Both the position numbers and the translations under genes were made by a program. From positions 1 through 12,884 of the forward strand of contig NZ_JBEWSZ010000023.1 of assembly GCF_040537815.1 (NCBI RefSeq): DNA of 12,884 nt, written 5' to 3'. This stretch comes from Mesorhizobium shangrilense. Its GTDB lineage: Bacteria > Pseudomonadota > Alphaproteobacteria > Rhizobiales > Rhizobiaceae. Shown here in pieces: positions 6,787 through 12,443 of the stretch (position 1 is the stretch's first letter; each line of letters opens with the position of its first letter). The notes under the pieces are model-generated. The model did not search any database, was not told where the DNA came from, and was given only the letters and a program-made list of their open reading frames with translations.

Positions 6787-7545
6787 TCCTGCAGTGACGC
6801 CGCCATCTATCGGAAGAGCAACCCCTGTGATGTGGCTGGCTGCCTCGCTCGCGAGGTACAGCGCCAAGCCTGCTATTTCTTTCGGAGTAGCCACGCGACC
6901 CTGGGGTATCGCATCGACATTCCTTTGAAGGACCTCGTCGATGCTAACCGGCTTACTATGGGCCGACACAAGCATGGGCGTATCAACGGCGCCAGGACAG
7001 ACGGCATTGATGCTGATTTGCTCTTTGGCGTGATCAAGGGCCATGGCTCGCGTCAGAAGAACGACCGCGCCCTTCGAAGCACAATAGGCAGCCAGCCCGG
7101 AACAGCCAACTAGCCCCACATTCGAGGCTATGTTGACAATGCTGCCGCCGCCGGTCCTCCTCATAGCCTTCACTGCGGCGCGGCTAAAGTAGAACACACC
7201 GTTGACATTGGCGTCGAATGTCTGACGCCAATCATCATCCGTGGTCTCGAGGGCGCTTCCACGCCGTATGATACCTGCGCTGTTGACTAAGACGCTGACC
7301 TTTCCGAACCGCTCTACGCTGAAATCAATCACCTGGTCGGCGAAGGCCGAGTCAGTCACATCGCCCAGCATCAATTCAGCCGGACAATTGAGTTCCTGAA
7401 CCGACTCTAGGGCTCGTTGACCCCGCTCTCGATCGCGTCCGACCAATACGAGAGACACCTTTGTCGCGGCGAAGGCCTGCGCGACGGCCTTCCCTATCCC
7501 CGACGTTGCGCCAGTAATGATAACCACCTTATTGGAATGCGTCAT
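6784..7545 (-). CDS. Short-chain dehydrogenase/reductase, probably NADP-dependent (253 aa)
   Basis: A second classical SDR and the first gene of the reverse-strand pair. Motifs are TGATSGIG (11-18), Arg37 after beta-2 (VLVGRD), which favours NADP(H), NSAG (88-91, a variant of NNAG), Ser141, Tyr154 and Lys158 (YCASK), and the C-terminal GVALPIDGG. Length is standard. I choose ATG 7545-7543 because the protein then starts MTHSNKVVIITG, directly before the first beta strand, and GGAGA lies nine bases upstream. The open frame extends 30 codons further to 7635 without SDR character. The next gene starts 9 bases after its stop. Having one NADP-type and one NAD-type SDR in a coupled pair would allow successive or opposing redox steps on one substrate; this is inference. 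Confidence 0.93.
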   Translation of the reverse strand: MTHSNKVVIITGATSGIGKAVAQAFAATKVSLVLVGRDRERGQRALESVQELNCPAELMLGDVTDSAFADQVIDFSVERFGKVSVLVNSAGIIRRGSALETTDDDWRQTFDANVNGVFYFSRAAVKAMRRTGGGSIVNIASNVGLVGCSGLAAYCASKGAVVLLTRAMALDHAKEQISINAVCPGAVDTPMLVSAHSKPVSIDEVLQRNVDAIPQGRVATPKEIAGLALYLASEAASHITGVALPIDGGVTAG

Positions 7546-7929
7546 GGTAGTGATTCTCCAGCCGACGTGACGTTGGCCCAATCTGATAAGCCAGGGGATG
7601 CTTGCGCCCACGGCGCCTCCCATGCGCTCCGGCAACTGGCGCAGCCGGGCCGAGCGTTAATCCGGTAAATTGCAACCAGCAAGTTCTCATCAAGCCACGC
7701 ATATACGGTTCCGTCCATGCACCTGGTTTGGATGAAACATTATTCTCATGTTTCTATGTGTATTCTGAATGCGTCTAGACTCGCGGGGAACCAAACCAAA
7801 TAACTGCCTCGCTTTTTATTACCGCACGCCCCGTCTCTGGTAAATGCCGTCTAGTTAATCTTTTATTACGTATTTTATAAATAAATATTGTCCCATATGA
7901 ATGCTTCGCCTCTATTTGTTTACGGTCCC
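7546..7929. promoter_or_regulatory. AT-rich intergenic region upstream of the SDR pair, with phased repeats
   Basis: This region of nearly 400 bases separates the SDR operon from an integrase remnant. It is clearly more AT-rich from about 7735 to 7900 than the flanking genes. TATTCTCATG at 7741-7750 and TATTCTGAAT at 7761-7770 start exactly 20 bases apart, with a similar decamer TTTCTATGTG between them. Such helically phased direct repeats could bind an activator for the reverse-strand operon. I did not find a convincing -35/-10 pair in the minus direction. No gene is seen here. Confidence 0.35.
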
Positions 7930-8350
7930 TTGCTCTTTCTTCCGTTTTGCAGCGGTGCTCGCGCCGATGAAGCTGCAAATTGATGGTCGGCAATCTCCAA
8001 CTGCGCACGTCCCGTCAGTGCCACCCCAGGGCAAGGGTAACACGGTCTGGATCTGCCCATTGTGGCCAGCGACGCCAACGTCGTTGACCCGCCTCGTGAC
8101 TGACCCGGACAAGAGCGATGCAGTCTTTCTGGGGCGGACGAAGAGCCTTTGATCGCTTTGGAATACACCGCGTCGTGACGGCAATATGCTGTCATGGCGA
8201 GCAAAGCCGTGCCGAGCTTGGCCGCGTCAGCCCGCATACAATTAGGCACACGACAGCCGTCCACCTCCTGCGCACTGGTGTTGACATCAACACGATCCGT
8301 GCCTGGCTCGGCCACGTGTCGCTGGATCGCATCGTTGTGACAGTCGCTAC
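7930..8350 (+). pseudogene. Tyrosine recombinase/integrase remnant lacking the catalytic tyrosine
   Basis: Three frames combine into the C-terminal catalytic domain of a XerC/D-like tyrosine recombinase. They give LLFLPFCSGARADEAAN with the first catalytic Arg (about 7932-7980); then GKGNTVWICPLWPATPTSLT followed by RLVTDPDKSDAVFLGR (about 8031-8145); then RFGIHRVV...VSPHTIRHTTAVHLLRTGVD and INTIRAWLGHVSLD (about 8150-8325), containing the H-x-x-R box and the G-H motif. The expected T-x-x-Y segment after SLD is replaced by RIVVTVAT and a stop (TAA 8352-8354), so the nucleophilic tyrosine is lost. At least two frameshifts are present and the N-terminal core-binding domain is missing. It is a dead remnant of an integrase of a mobile element or island. 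Confidence 0.8.
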
Positions 8351-8465
8351 TTAAATCTCCGTAGAAGTCCACAAAAGCGGCCGACGCCTTCTTATATCGC
8401 GGGCCGGGGCAGTGAAACTGCCGACATCTTGCCCGCCCCCGACAACCACAACATCGTCTAGCAGG

Positions 8466-8558
8466 CTGTGGAAAAAGGAACGGAGATACCCGTTTTGAAT
8501 CTGATTTGTGCTCGATCTGATTCTGATACGTTCCGTAAACAAAACAGTTTTTCAACAG
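8466..8558. mobile_element. MITE-like 93-bp segment with terminal inverted repeats
   Basis: CTGTGGAAAAA (8466-8476) and TTTTTCAACAG (8548-8558, reverse complement CTGTTGAAAAA) match at 10 of 11 positions. Inside, GGAAC-type and GTTCC-type segments (8478-8482 and 8529-8534) also face each other. The G/C-C-T-G-T-x-G-A-A-A-A-A end resembles the termini I associate with IS1182/IS5-type elements in rhizobia. There is no transposase in the segment, so it is a non-autonomous miniature element or the collapsed ends of a lost element. No clear target duplication was seen. Confidence 0.4.
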
Positions 8559-8597
8559 ACGGGGTGATTGGGGTCTCGCCCGAGCCAGATTGAGGGC

Positions 8598-8663
8598 GGC
8601 TGCTCCTGTCGAGATGGGAGAACGTGATCGATGTAGATCGCCACAACATCAGGAGGAGCAGCC
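8598..8663. promoter_or_regulatory. Inverted repeat that could hide the IS110 transposase ribosome binding site
   Basis: GGCTGCTCCT (8598-8607) is the exact reverse complement of AGGAGCAGCC (8654-8663), separated by 46 bases and ending right before ATG 8664. The right arm overlaps the second half of AGGAGG (8651-8656), the ribosome binding site. In an mRNA started upstream the stem would hide the site, a known way of limiting transposase translation by read-through. The repeat could also be the subterminal inverted repeat seen in some IS110-family (IS1111-group) elements. Confidence 0.5.
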
Positions 8664-9641
8664 ATGAAGTATTTTGCCGGACTTGACGTGTCTTTGGAAG
8701 AGACCGCGATCTGTGTCGTCGACGAGAGCGGCCGGATCGTGAAGGAAAGGCGGGCGGCGAGTGAGCCGAGGGCGCTTTATGAGGCCCTGCGGAAAATTAA
8801 TCTGCCGCTGGAGCGCATCGGGCTCGAAGCCTGCTCGCTGACAGCCTGGCTTTATGACGGTATTCGCGCCGAAGGATTGCCGGCGATCTGCATCGAGACC
8901 CGGCAGGCTAACGCGGCGATGAAAACGATGCCGAACAAAACCGATCGCAACGACGCCCGCGCGCTTGCGCAGATCATGCGCAGGGGCTGGTATCGGCAGG
9001 TGCATGTGAAGAGCCGGCAGTGTCGGTTCTGGCGGTCCCTCCTCGTCGCGCGACGCACGGTCCTCAATGGAATGCGGACGATCGAAAATGTCGTGAGGGC
9101 GATTTTGCGGGAGGTCGGCATCAAGCTTGGCACTCCAAGCCGTGCAGCCTTCGCTGATCGCGTGCGCGAACTGATTGGCGCAGATACGGTCATTATGGCG
9201 CTTGTCGAGCCGCTTCTGGTGATCCTGGCCACCATGCTGCGCGAGTTCGGGCGACTGACAAAGCAGGTCCTCTCCCATCACCGCGCTCGCCTTTCGTGCC
9301 ACACTTGGAACGCTCATGAGTCGCCGGCAGACTTGCTCCTGGCGGGTCGGCGTCTCATCTGGGTCTGACCCAGCACGTTAACAATCTGGCGAAACGGACA
9401 TTCAGGGCAAGGTGAGCCGATGCGGTGACGAACTTGCCCGCACGGCCCTCTATGAGGCGACTCATTCGCTGCTGGTGCTCAGCAAGAAATGGTCGAGCCT
9501 CAGAGCGTGGGCATGAACGTCGCCAAACGGCGCGGTATGGCTCGAGCCCGAGTTGCCGTTGCCCGCAAGCTCGCTGTCATTCTGCATCGCATGTGGAGTG
9601 ATGCAACAGAATTCCGTTTCGGGGACGCCTCGCTCTACTGA
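8664..9641 (+). pseudogene. IS110-family DEDD transposase, inactivated by internal deletion and frameshifts
   Basis: The first 200 codons from ATG 8664 are an intact DEDD (RuvC-like) domain with Asp8 (GLDVS), Glu55 (GLEAC), Asp94 and Asp97 (KTDRNDARA). After TKQV (about 9270) the frame is disturbed: about 25-30 codons expected before PITALAFRATL are missing, and the frame changes. Later segments can be recovered in other frames: QSGETDIQGKVSRCGDELAR and [20 protein letters not shown] (about 9383-9508), which contains the conserved Ser of the Transposase_20 domain, and [20 protein letters not shown] followed by [18 protein letters not shown], ending with TGA 9639-9641. In the first frame translation would stop at 9368 (234 aa). 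IS110 recombinases use a bridge RNA from the non-coding end of the element, and the decayed protein cannot be active. Confidence 0.88.
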
Positions 9642-9766
9642 CCCCATCGTGCGGCGGCCTAACGTCGACCGCGAAGAGAAGCGAGTGACCCGCGGGGCGA
9701 CATGGTCCGGAAAAATATCAGGAGGAGCTTGACCTCAACGACCCCAATCAGAGAAGCCTGCTAGAG
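9642..9766. other. Junction between the IS110 and IS21 remnants
   Basis: This short stretch has no clear gene. A plus frame reads EKYQEELDLNDPNQRSLLEH and runs directly into the IstA fragment, so it may be a degraded upstream part of istA, but it matches the family poorly. The 12-mer ATCAGGAGGAGC (9718-9729) repeats the one at the IS110 start (8648-8659). Confidence 0.3.
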
Positions 9767-10125
9767 CATGCGGCCGGCGACAAGGTCTTTGTGGATTATT
9801 CCGGAAAGAAGATCCCGATTGTCGATCGCAAGACCGGTGATGTCCGCGAGGCGCAGAACTTCGTGCAGTGCTGGGTGCCTCCAGCTACACCTTTGCCGAG
9901 GCGACCCGGACACAAACGCTTCCCGCTGGATTGGCTCGCATGTCCGGATGTTTCGGTTTTTCTTGGCATCCCAGATCTCCGATTCCGAGACAGAATCGGG
10001 AGGCTCACAGGTCACTTGCATACTGAAATGCTGACCCCGACACAGCACTTACGACATCATTCACGACAATCTGAAGTCGGCATCGGTCATGCCAGCTACT
10101 ACTGGATGGAGGCCAACCACTACAT
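9767..10125 (+). pseudogene. istA: IS21-family IstA transposase fragment, frameshifted
   Basis: HAAGDKVFVDYSGKKIPIVD followed by RKTGDVREAQNFV (from 9767) is the start of the IstA catalytic core, with the first catalytic Asp in VDYSG. One frame over, the sequence continues AVLGASSYTFAEATRTQTLP (about 9868-9930), then WIGSHVRMFRFF (about 9930-9965) in the third frame. Further on, DNLKS and GIGHASYY (about 10060-10105) mark the second catalytic region, normally VPDNLKSGV. Both ends of the gene and the istB partner are missing, and at least three frame changes are needed. It is a decayed remnant adjoining the IS110 pseudogene. Confidence 0.82.
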
Positions 10126-10364
10126 AATATGGATGACCTGCGCGAGCACCAGAAGCTCGCTCGACGCCAAGCCACATGACCAGCTTCATGGTCGCGCAAT
10201 TCTGCCAAACTTGATGCACACAACGTAAGATCGTATGTCCGCCTCGGCCGGGTGATCGCCCTCCACAGCGCGTCCGAGGGTTGCTCGGGCGGGCCGAGCC
10301 GATCCTCTCCACGGAGGACGAGCCGTGACAGTTGGCCGAAAGACGGGCAAGGCGATCGAGGGGC
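10126..10364. other. Unassigned region
   Basis: No gene is recognised in these 239 bases. Two short open frames exist in the plus direction (one reading MDDLREHQKLARRQAT), but neither has a ribosome binding site or a known family. GACCA/TGGTC arms at about 10178-10193 form a small imperfect palindrome. The region is probably insertion-sequence debris. Confidence 0.25.
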
Positions 10365-10586
10365 GCCGACATAAGAATTGACGACTATACGATCAAACTC
10401 AAGGCTGCCGAAGCCCGATATCACGATCATTCCGGGGTTGCGGACTATCCTGCGCTAATCGTTCATCGTGACTACGAAAAGAACCGGCCGGACATCGTTG
10501 CGCATCCGGTGGGCACAGGCGCATTTGAACTAGGCTTGACGAATTGTCAATATTACTTTCTCGAGATGTCAAAATATGTTAAATGA
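10365..10586 (+). pseudogene. Fragment of a peptide-type ABC transporter substrate-binding protein (family 5)
   Basis: The plus frame reads ADIRIDDYTIKLKAAEARYH, then DHSGVADYPALIVHRDYEKN and RPDIVAHPVGTGAFEL. The pairing of an V/I-D-D-Y-T-I-K-L strand, a ...ADYPALIV... strand and the motif H/N-P-V-G-T-G-x-F-x-L is characteristic of the periplasmic oligopeptide/nickel-binding proteins (SBP_bac_5). Only about 70 of the usual 500 or more residues are present, with no signal peptide. After GAFEL the homology is lost, and the frame stops at TGA 10584-10586. It probably shares its origin with the broken permease at 12029-12440. Confidence 0.7.
10536..10550. promoter_or_regulatory. Palindrome TTGACGAATTGTCAA
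   Basis: TTGAC and GTCAA are exact inverted arms around GAATT. It lies within the decayed end of the substrate-binding-protein fragment, about 75 bases before a promoter-like site. It may be an operator for the downstream transcript, but a short palindrome like this can occur by chance. Confidence 0.25.
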
Positions 10587-10624
10587 AATGAAATGAAAGC
10601 CAAAACAATTTAACTTATTTATAC

Positions 10625-10654
10625 TTGCTTGTTAGCGCCACACTTCGATATATA
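10625..10654 (+). promoter_or_regulatory. Candidate sigma-70 promoter upstream of the small ORF
   Basis: TTGCTT (10625-10630) and TATATA (10649-10654) are spaced by 18 bases inside the second AT-rich patch of the window (about 10550-10680). A transcript would start near 10661, about 65 bases before the strong ribosome binding site at 10712-10720. This is a plausible promoter for the small ORF and perhaps the oxygenase. It is judged by eye only. Confidence 0.4.
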
Positions 10655-10726
10655 TTCTGCCATCGTTACGTATCAGGCTTATTACCAAGCCCCACCATCA
10701 CCTTGCTCGTGAAAGGAGGAAGTCCC

Positions 10727-10972
10727 ATGTCCGCTGGAGAGGCCGGCAGAAGCGCCCTTGCGGCCACTCGTTTTCGCAGGACCGAACGCCGGCAGCATCG
10801 GGCGCCGATGATCGCCAGCTCCTGGAAAACCGGCTATCCGGTAGCCGACTCCGTATGGTCGGACAGCCATGCTCAGCAACACGACAAGGAACAGCTTATA
10901 AATCAGCCGCATTTCGCCACCAATGACCGTCTGTCCCTACACGGAGGAGCTGTCATGAACACCCTCGATTAA
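10727..10972 (+). CDS. Small ORF of unknown function (81 aa), with a strong ribosome binding site
   Basis: AAAGGAGGA (10712-10720) lies seven bases before ATG 10727, the best ribosome binding site in the window. The frame gives a hydrophilic protein rich in Arg, Ser, His and Gln (MSAGEAGRSALAATRFRRTE... to ...LHGGAVMNTLD), without transmembrane segments or a family I recognise. Near its end a second strong site (GGAGGAG, from about 10942) precedes an in-frame ATG at 10955, giving a five-codon cistron MNTLD with the same stop (10970-10972). The stop is 53 bases before the oxygenase start. It may be a leader peptide or a remnant of a gene whose start was kept. On the opposite strand a frame with signal-peptide-like text exists but has a poor ribosome binding site. 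Confidence 0.4.
   Translation: MSAGEAGRSALAATRFRRTERRQHRAPMIASSWKTGYPVADSVWSDSHAQQHDKEQLINQPHFATNDRLSLHGGAVMNTLD
10831..10862 (+). promoter_or_regulatory. Two overlapping, mutually exclusive short hairpins
   Basis: CGGCTA (10831-10836) pairs with TAGCCG (10842-10847), and CCGAC (10845-10849) pairs with GTCGG (10858-10862). The two stems share the bases CCG, so they cannot form together. They lie inside the small ORF upstream of the oxygenase gene. Such a layout can work as a leader-peptide switch, but the stems are short and no T-run follows. Confidence 0.2.
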
Positions 10973-11025
10973 CAGACCGAACTGAACGTTGCGCCGAACC
11001 CCATTTTGTCAAACAAGGTGTACTC

Positions 11026-12021
11026 ATGCCCAAGGATCTCGCGGCTAGACTCGACGATAGGCTGCGCGCGAAACGCGAAAGCTTTGATAAGATCCCGGTC
11101 GTCGATATAGCGCCACTTCTCGACGGCAGCAACAAGCAGAGGGTAGCCAAGGAGATACGTTGGGCGTTGATGAATACTGGTTTCATGTATGTGAAGAACC
11201 ATGGCATTCCGCAGGACTTTGTGGATTCGGTGTTCGAAGTGAGCCGCCGGTTCTTTGATCTGCCCACGTGGCAAAAGATGGCATTGCATATTGGAAAATC
11301 CGACGTGGCCCTCCGCGGATACATTGAACCGTTCGGGGAGAACACCGATCCGGGCAAGACGAAAGACCTGAAGGAGTGCTTTGACATCGGACCTGAATGC
11401 TCGACGGTGGAAGGGCCGTTTTTTGGCCCCAACCAGTGGCCCTCAAGTCTGCCCGAATTTCGGGAACTGACATACGGATACCATCAAAGGATGGTGGACC
11501 TCGCTAAGAAACTCTTGAAGGGCATCGCCCTCAGTCTAGACCTAACGGAAAGCTATTTCGAGAGCCTCACGCGGAATCCGATCAGCATTCAGCGCCTGCT
11601 TCATTACCCGCCGCAGAGTGGTTATATCGGTGAAGACATCATCGGTATTGGCGCCCACACGGATTACGGCAATCTGACTGTCCTGGCGCAGGACGACGTG
11701 GGTGGTCTTCAGGTCATGAACCGAGATCGCATTTGGGTCGAGGGAATGCCAATCTACGGGACTTTCATAATCAATATTGGCGACTTGATTCAGCGGCTCA
11801 CCAACGATGTCTACCTGGCGAACATGCACCGCGTGGTGAACACCTCGGGCCGCGAGCGATATTCAATCCCCTTCTTTATCGACGCTGATTTCAATGCGAG
11901 CATCGAACCATTGCCCTCATGTGTCACGAACAGCAACCCGGCTCGATACAGGCCGGTGACGTGTGGCCAGCACAAATTCGGGCGTTTCGCAGTAAGTTAC
12001 ACTCACTTGTCCAAAGCGTGA
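11026..12021 (+). CDS. Fe(II)/2-oxoglutarate-type oxygenase, isopenicillin N synthase-like (331 aa)
   Basis: A cytoplasmic non-haem iron oxygenase of the IPNS-like family. The N-terminal DIOX_N part shows IPVVDIAPLL (23-32) and NTGFMYVKNHGIP (50-62). The C-terminal 2OG-FeII_Oxy part carries the iron triad His211-x-Asp213 (GAHTDYGNLTVL) and His268 (ANMHRVVN), plus the co-substrate-binding R-x-S at Arg278-Tyr-Ser280. All key residues are present and the length is normal (about 320-350). ATG 11026 has AAGG about eight bases upstream. Family members hydroxylate, desaturate or cyclise small acids, flavonoids, bases or peptides; most use 2-oxoglutarate. The substrate cannot be read here, but a nearby acyl-CoA synthetase and SDRs suggest oxidation of an organic acid or its later steps. 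The gene stands between two pieces of ABC transporter genes, with broken DNA on both sides. Confidence 0.93.
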   Translation: MPKDLAARLDDRLRAKRESFDKIPVVDIAPLLDGSNKQRVAKEIRWALMNTGFMYVKNHGIPQDFVDSVFEVSRRFFDLPTWQKMALHIGKSDVALRGYIEPFGENTDPGKTKDLKECFDIGPECSTVEGPFFGPNQWPSSLPEFRELTYGYHQRMVDLAKKLLKGIALSLDLTESYFESLTRNPISIQRLLHYPPQSGYIGEDIIGIGAHTDYGNLTVLAQDDVGGLQVMNRDRIWVEGMPIYGTFIINIGDLIQRLTNDVYLANMHRVVNTSGRERYSIPFFIDADFNASIEPLPSCVTNSNPARYRPVTCGQHKFGRFAVSYTHLSKA

Positions 12022-12028
12022 TCCAAGA

Positions 12029-12440
12029 TCAAGACAAGAATGTAGCTGCGAAAAACTCCGGGAAGGATCTTGAGGCAAGTGTGGCGACATTGATTATACG
12101 GTCGAAAACGGTGTTCCTATAAAGCGCGGCCAGAATTCCCCCAAAGCAGCGCCAGAGGAACTGCGATGAGTGCGGCGGTCAGCGCCAAGAACAGGGTATT
12201 GAAAAGCCTAGGTCGGATGAGCTCGCCGATATCCCTGCGCCTGGCGAGCGCTGTTCCGAAATCCCCTCGGAGCATCGCGCCCAGCCAATTGAGGTAACGA
12301 AGATGAAGTGGGAGTCCGAGACCAAAGCTATTTCGGAACGCTGCGACAGTTTCAGGGGTTGCCGATTGCCCGAGCATTTCTGTGGCGACATCGCCGGGAA
12401 CTATCACACTGCCCACGACCGCAGACGCGAACGTCTCAAG
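12029..12440 (-). pseudogene. Peptide-type ABC transporter permease (DppB/OppB-like), truncated and frameshifted
   Basis: On the minus strand, from about 12440, the frame reads TFASAVVGSVIVPGDVATEM, then LGQSATPETVAAFRNSFGLG and, further on, LRYLNWLGAMLRGDFGTALA. The V-P-G-D, L-G-L-x-x-P-x-x-x-R-Y-x-x-W-L and L-x-G-D-F-G-x-S/A-L patterns are diagnostic for DppB/OppB inner-membrane permeases. After IAVPLALLWG a one-base frame change at a run of five G (plus-strand 12138-12142) is needed to continue ILAALYRNTVFDRIINVATL and ASRSFPEFFAATFLS, stopping at 12031-12029. The first transmembrane helix is incomplete and the C-terminal half with the EAA loop is missing. It is therefore a non-functional remnant, wedged between the oxygenase and the acyl-CoA synthetase. 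Confidence 0.82.
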
Positions 12441-12443
12441 CGC

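Noticed and set aside
6784..7635. Longer start of the NADP-type SDR at 7635
   Set aside because: The SDR fold begins right after ATG 7545, which has a good Shine-Dalgarno. The upstream 30 codons look non-coding.
7640..7740. Possible nod-box-like text on the minus strand (GATG...CAATTTACC)
   Set aside because: The spacing is short by several bases and the ATCCA half is missing at the required distance.
8648..9729. 12-bp direct repeat ATCAGGAGGAGC at 8648-8659 and 9718-9729, bracketing the IS110 coding region
   Set aside because: A few exact 12-mers are expected by chance in 13 kb, the repeat contains a common Shine-Dalgarno string, and IS110 elements do not make target duplications of this kind.
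10682..10912. Reverse-strand ORF with signal-peptide-like start MRLIYKLFLVVLLSMAV
   Set aside because: Its ribosome binding site is weak and too close, and the downstream text is low-complexity. The plus-strand ORF has much stronger start signals. It remains a possibility.
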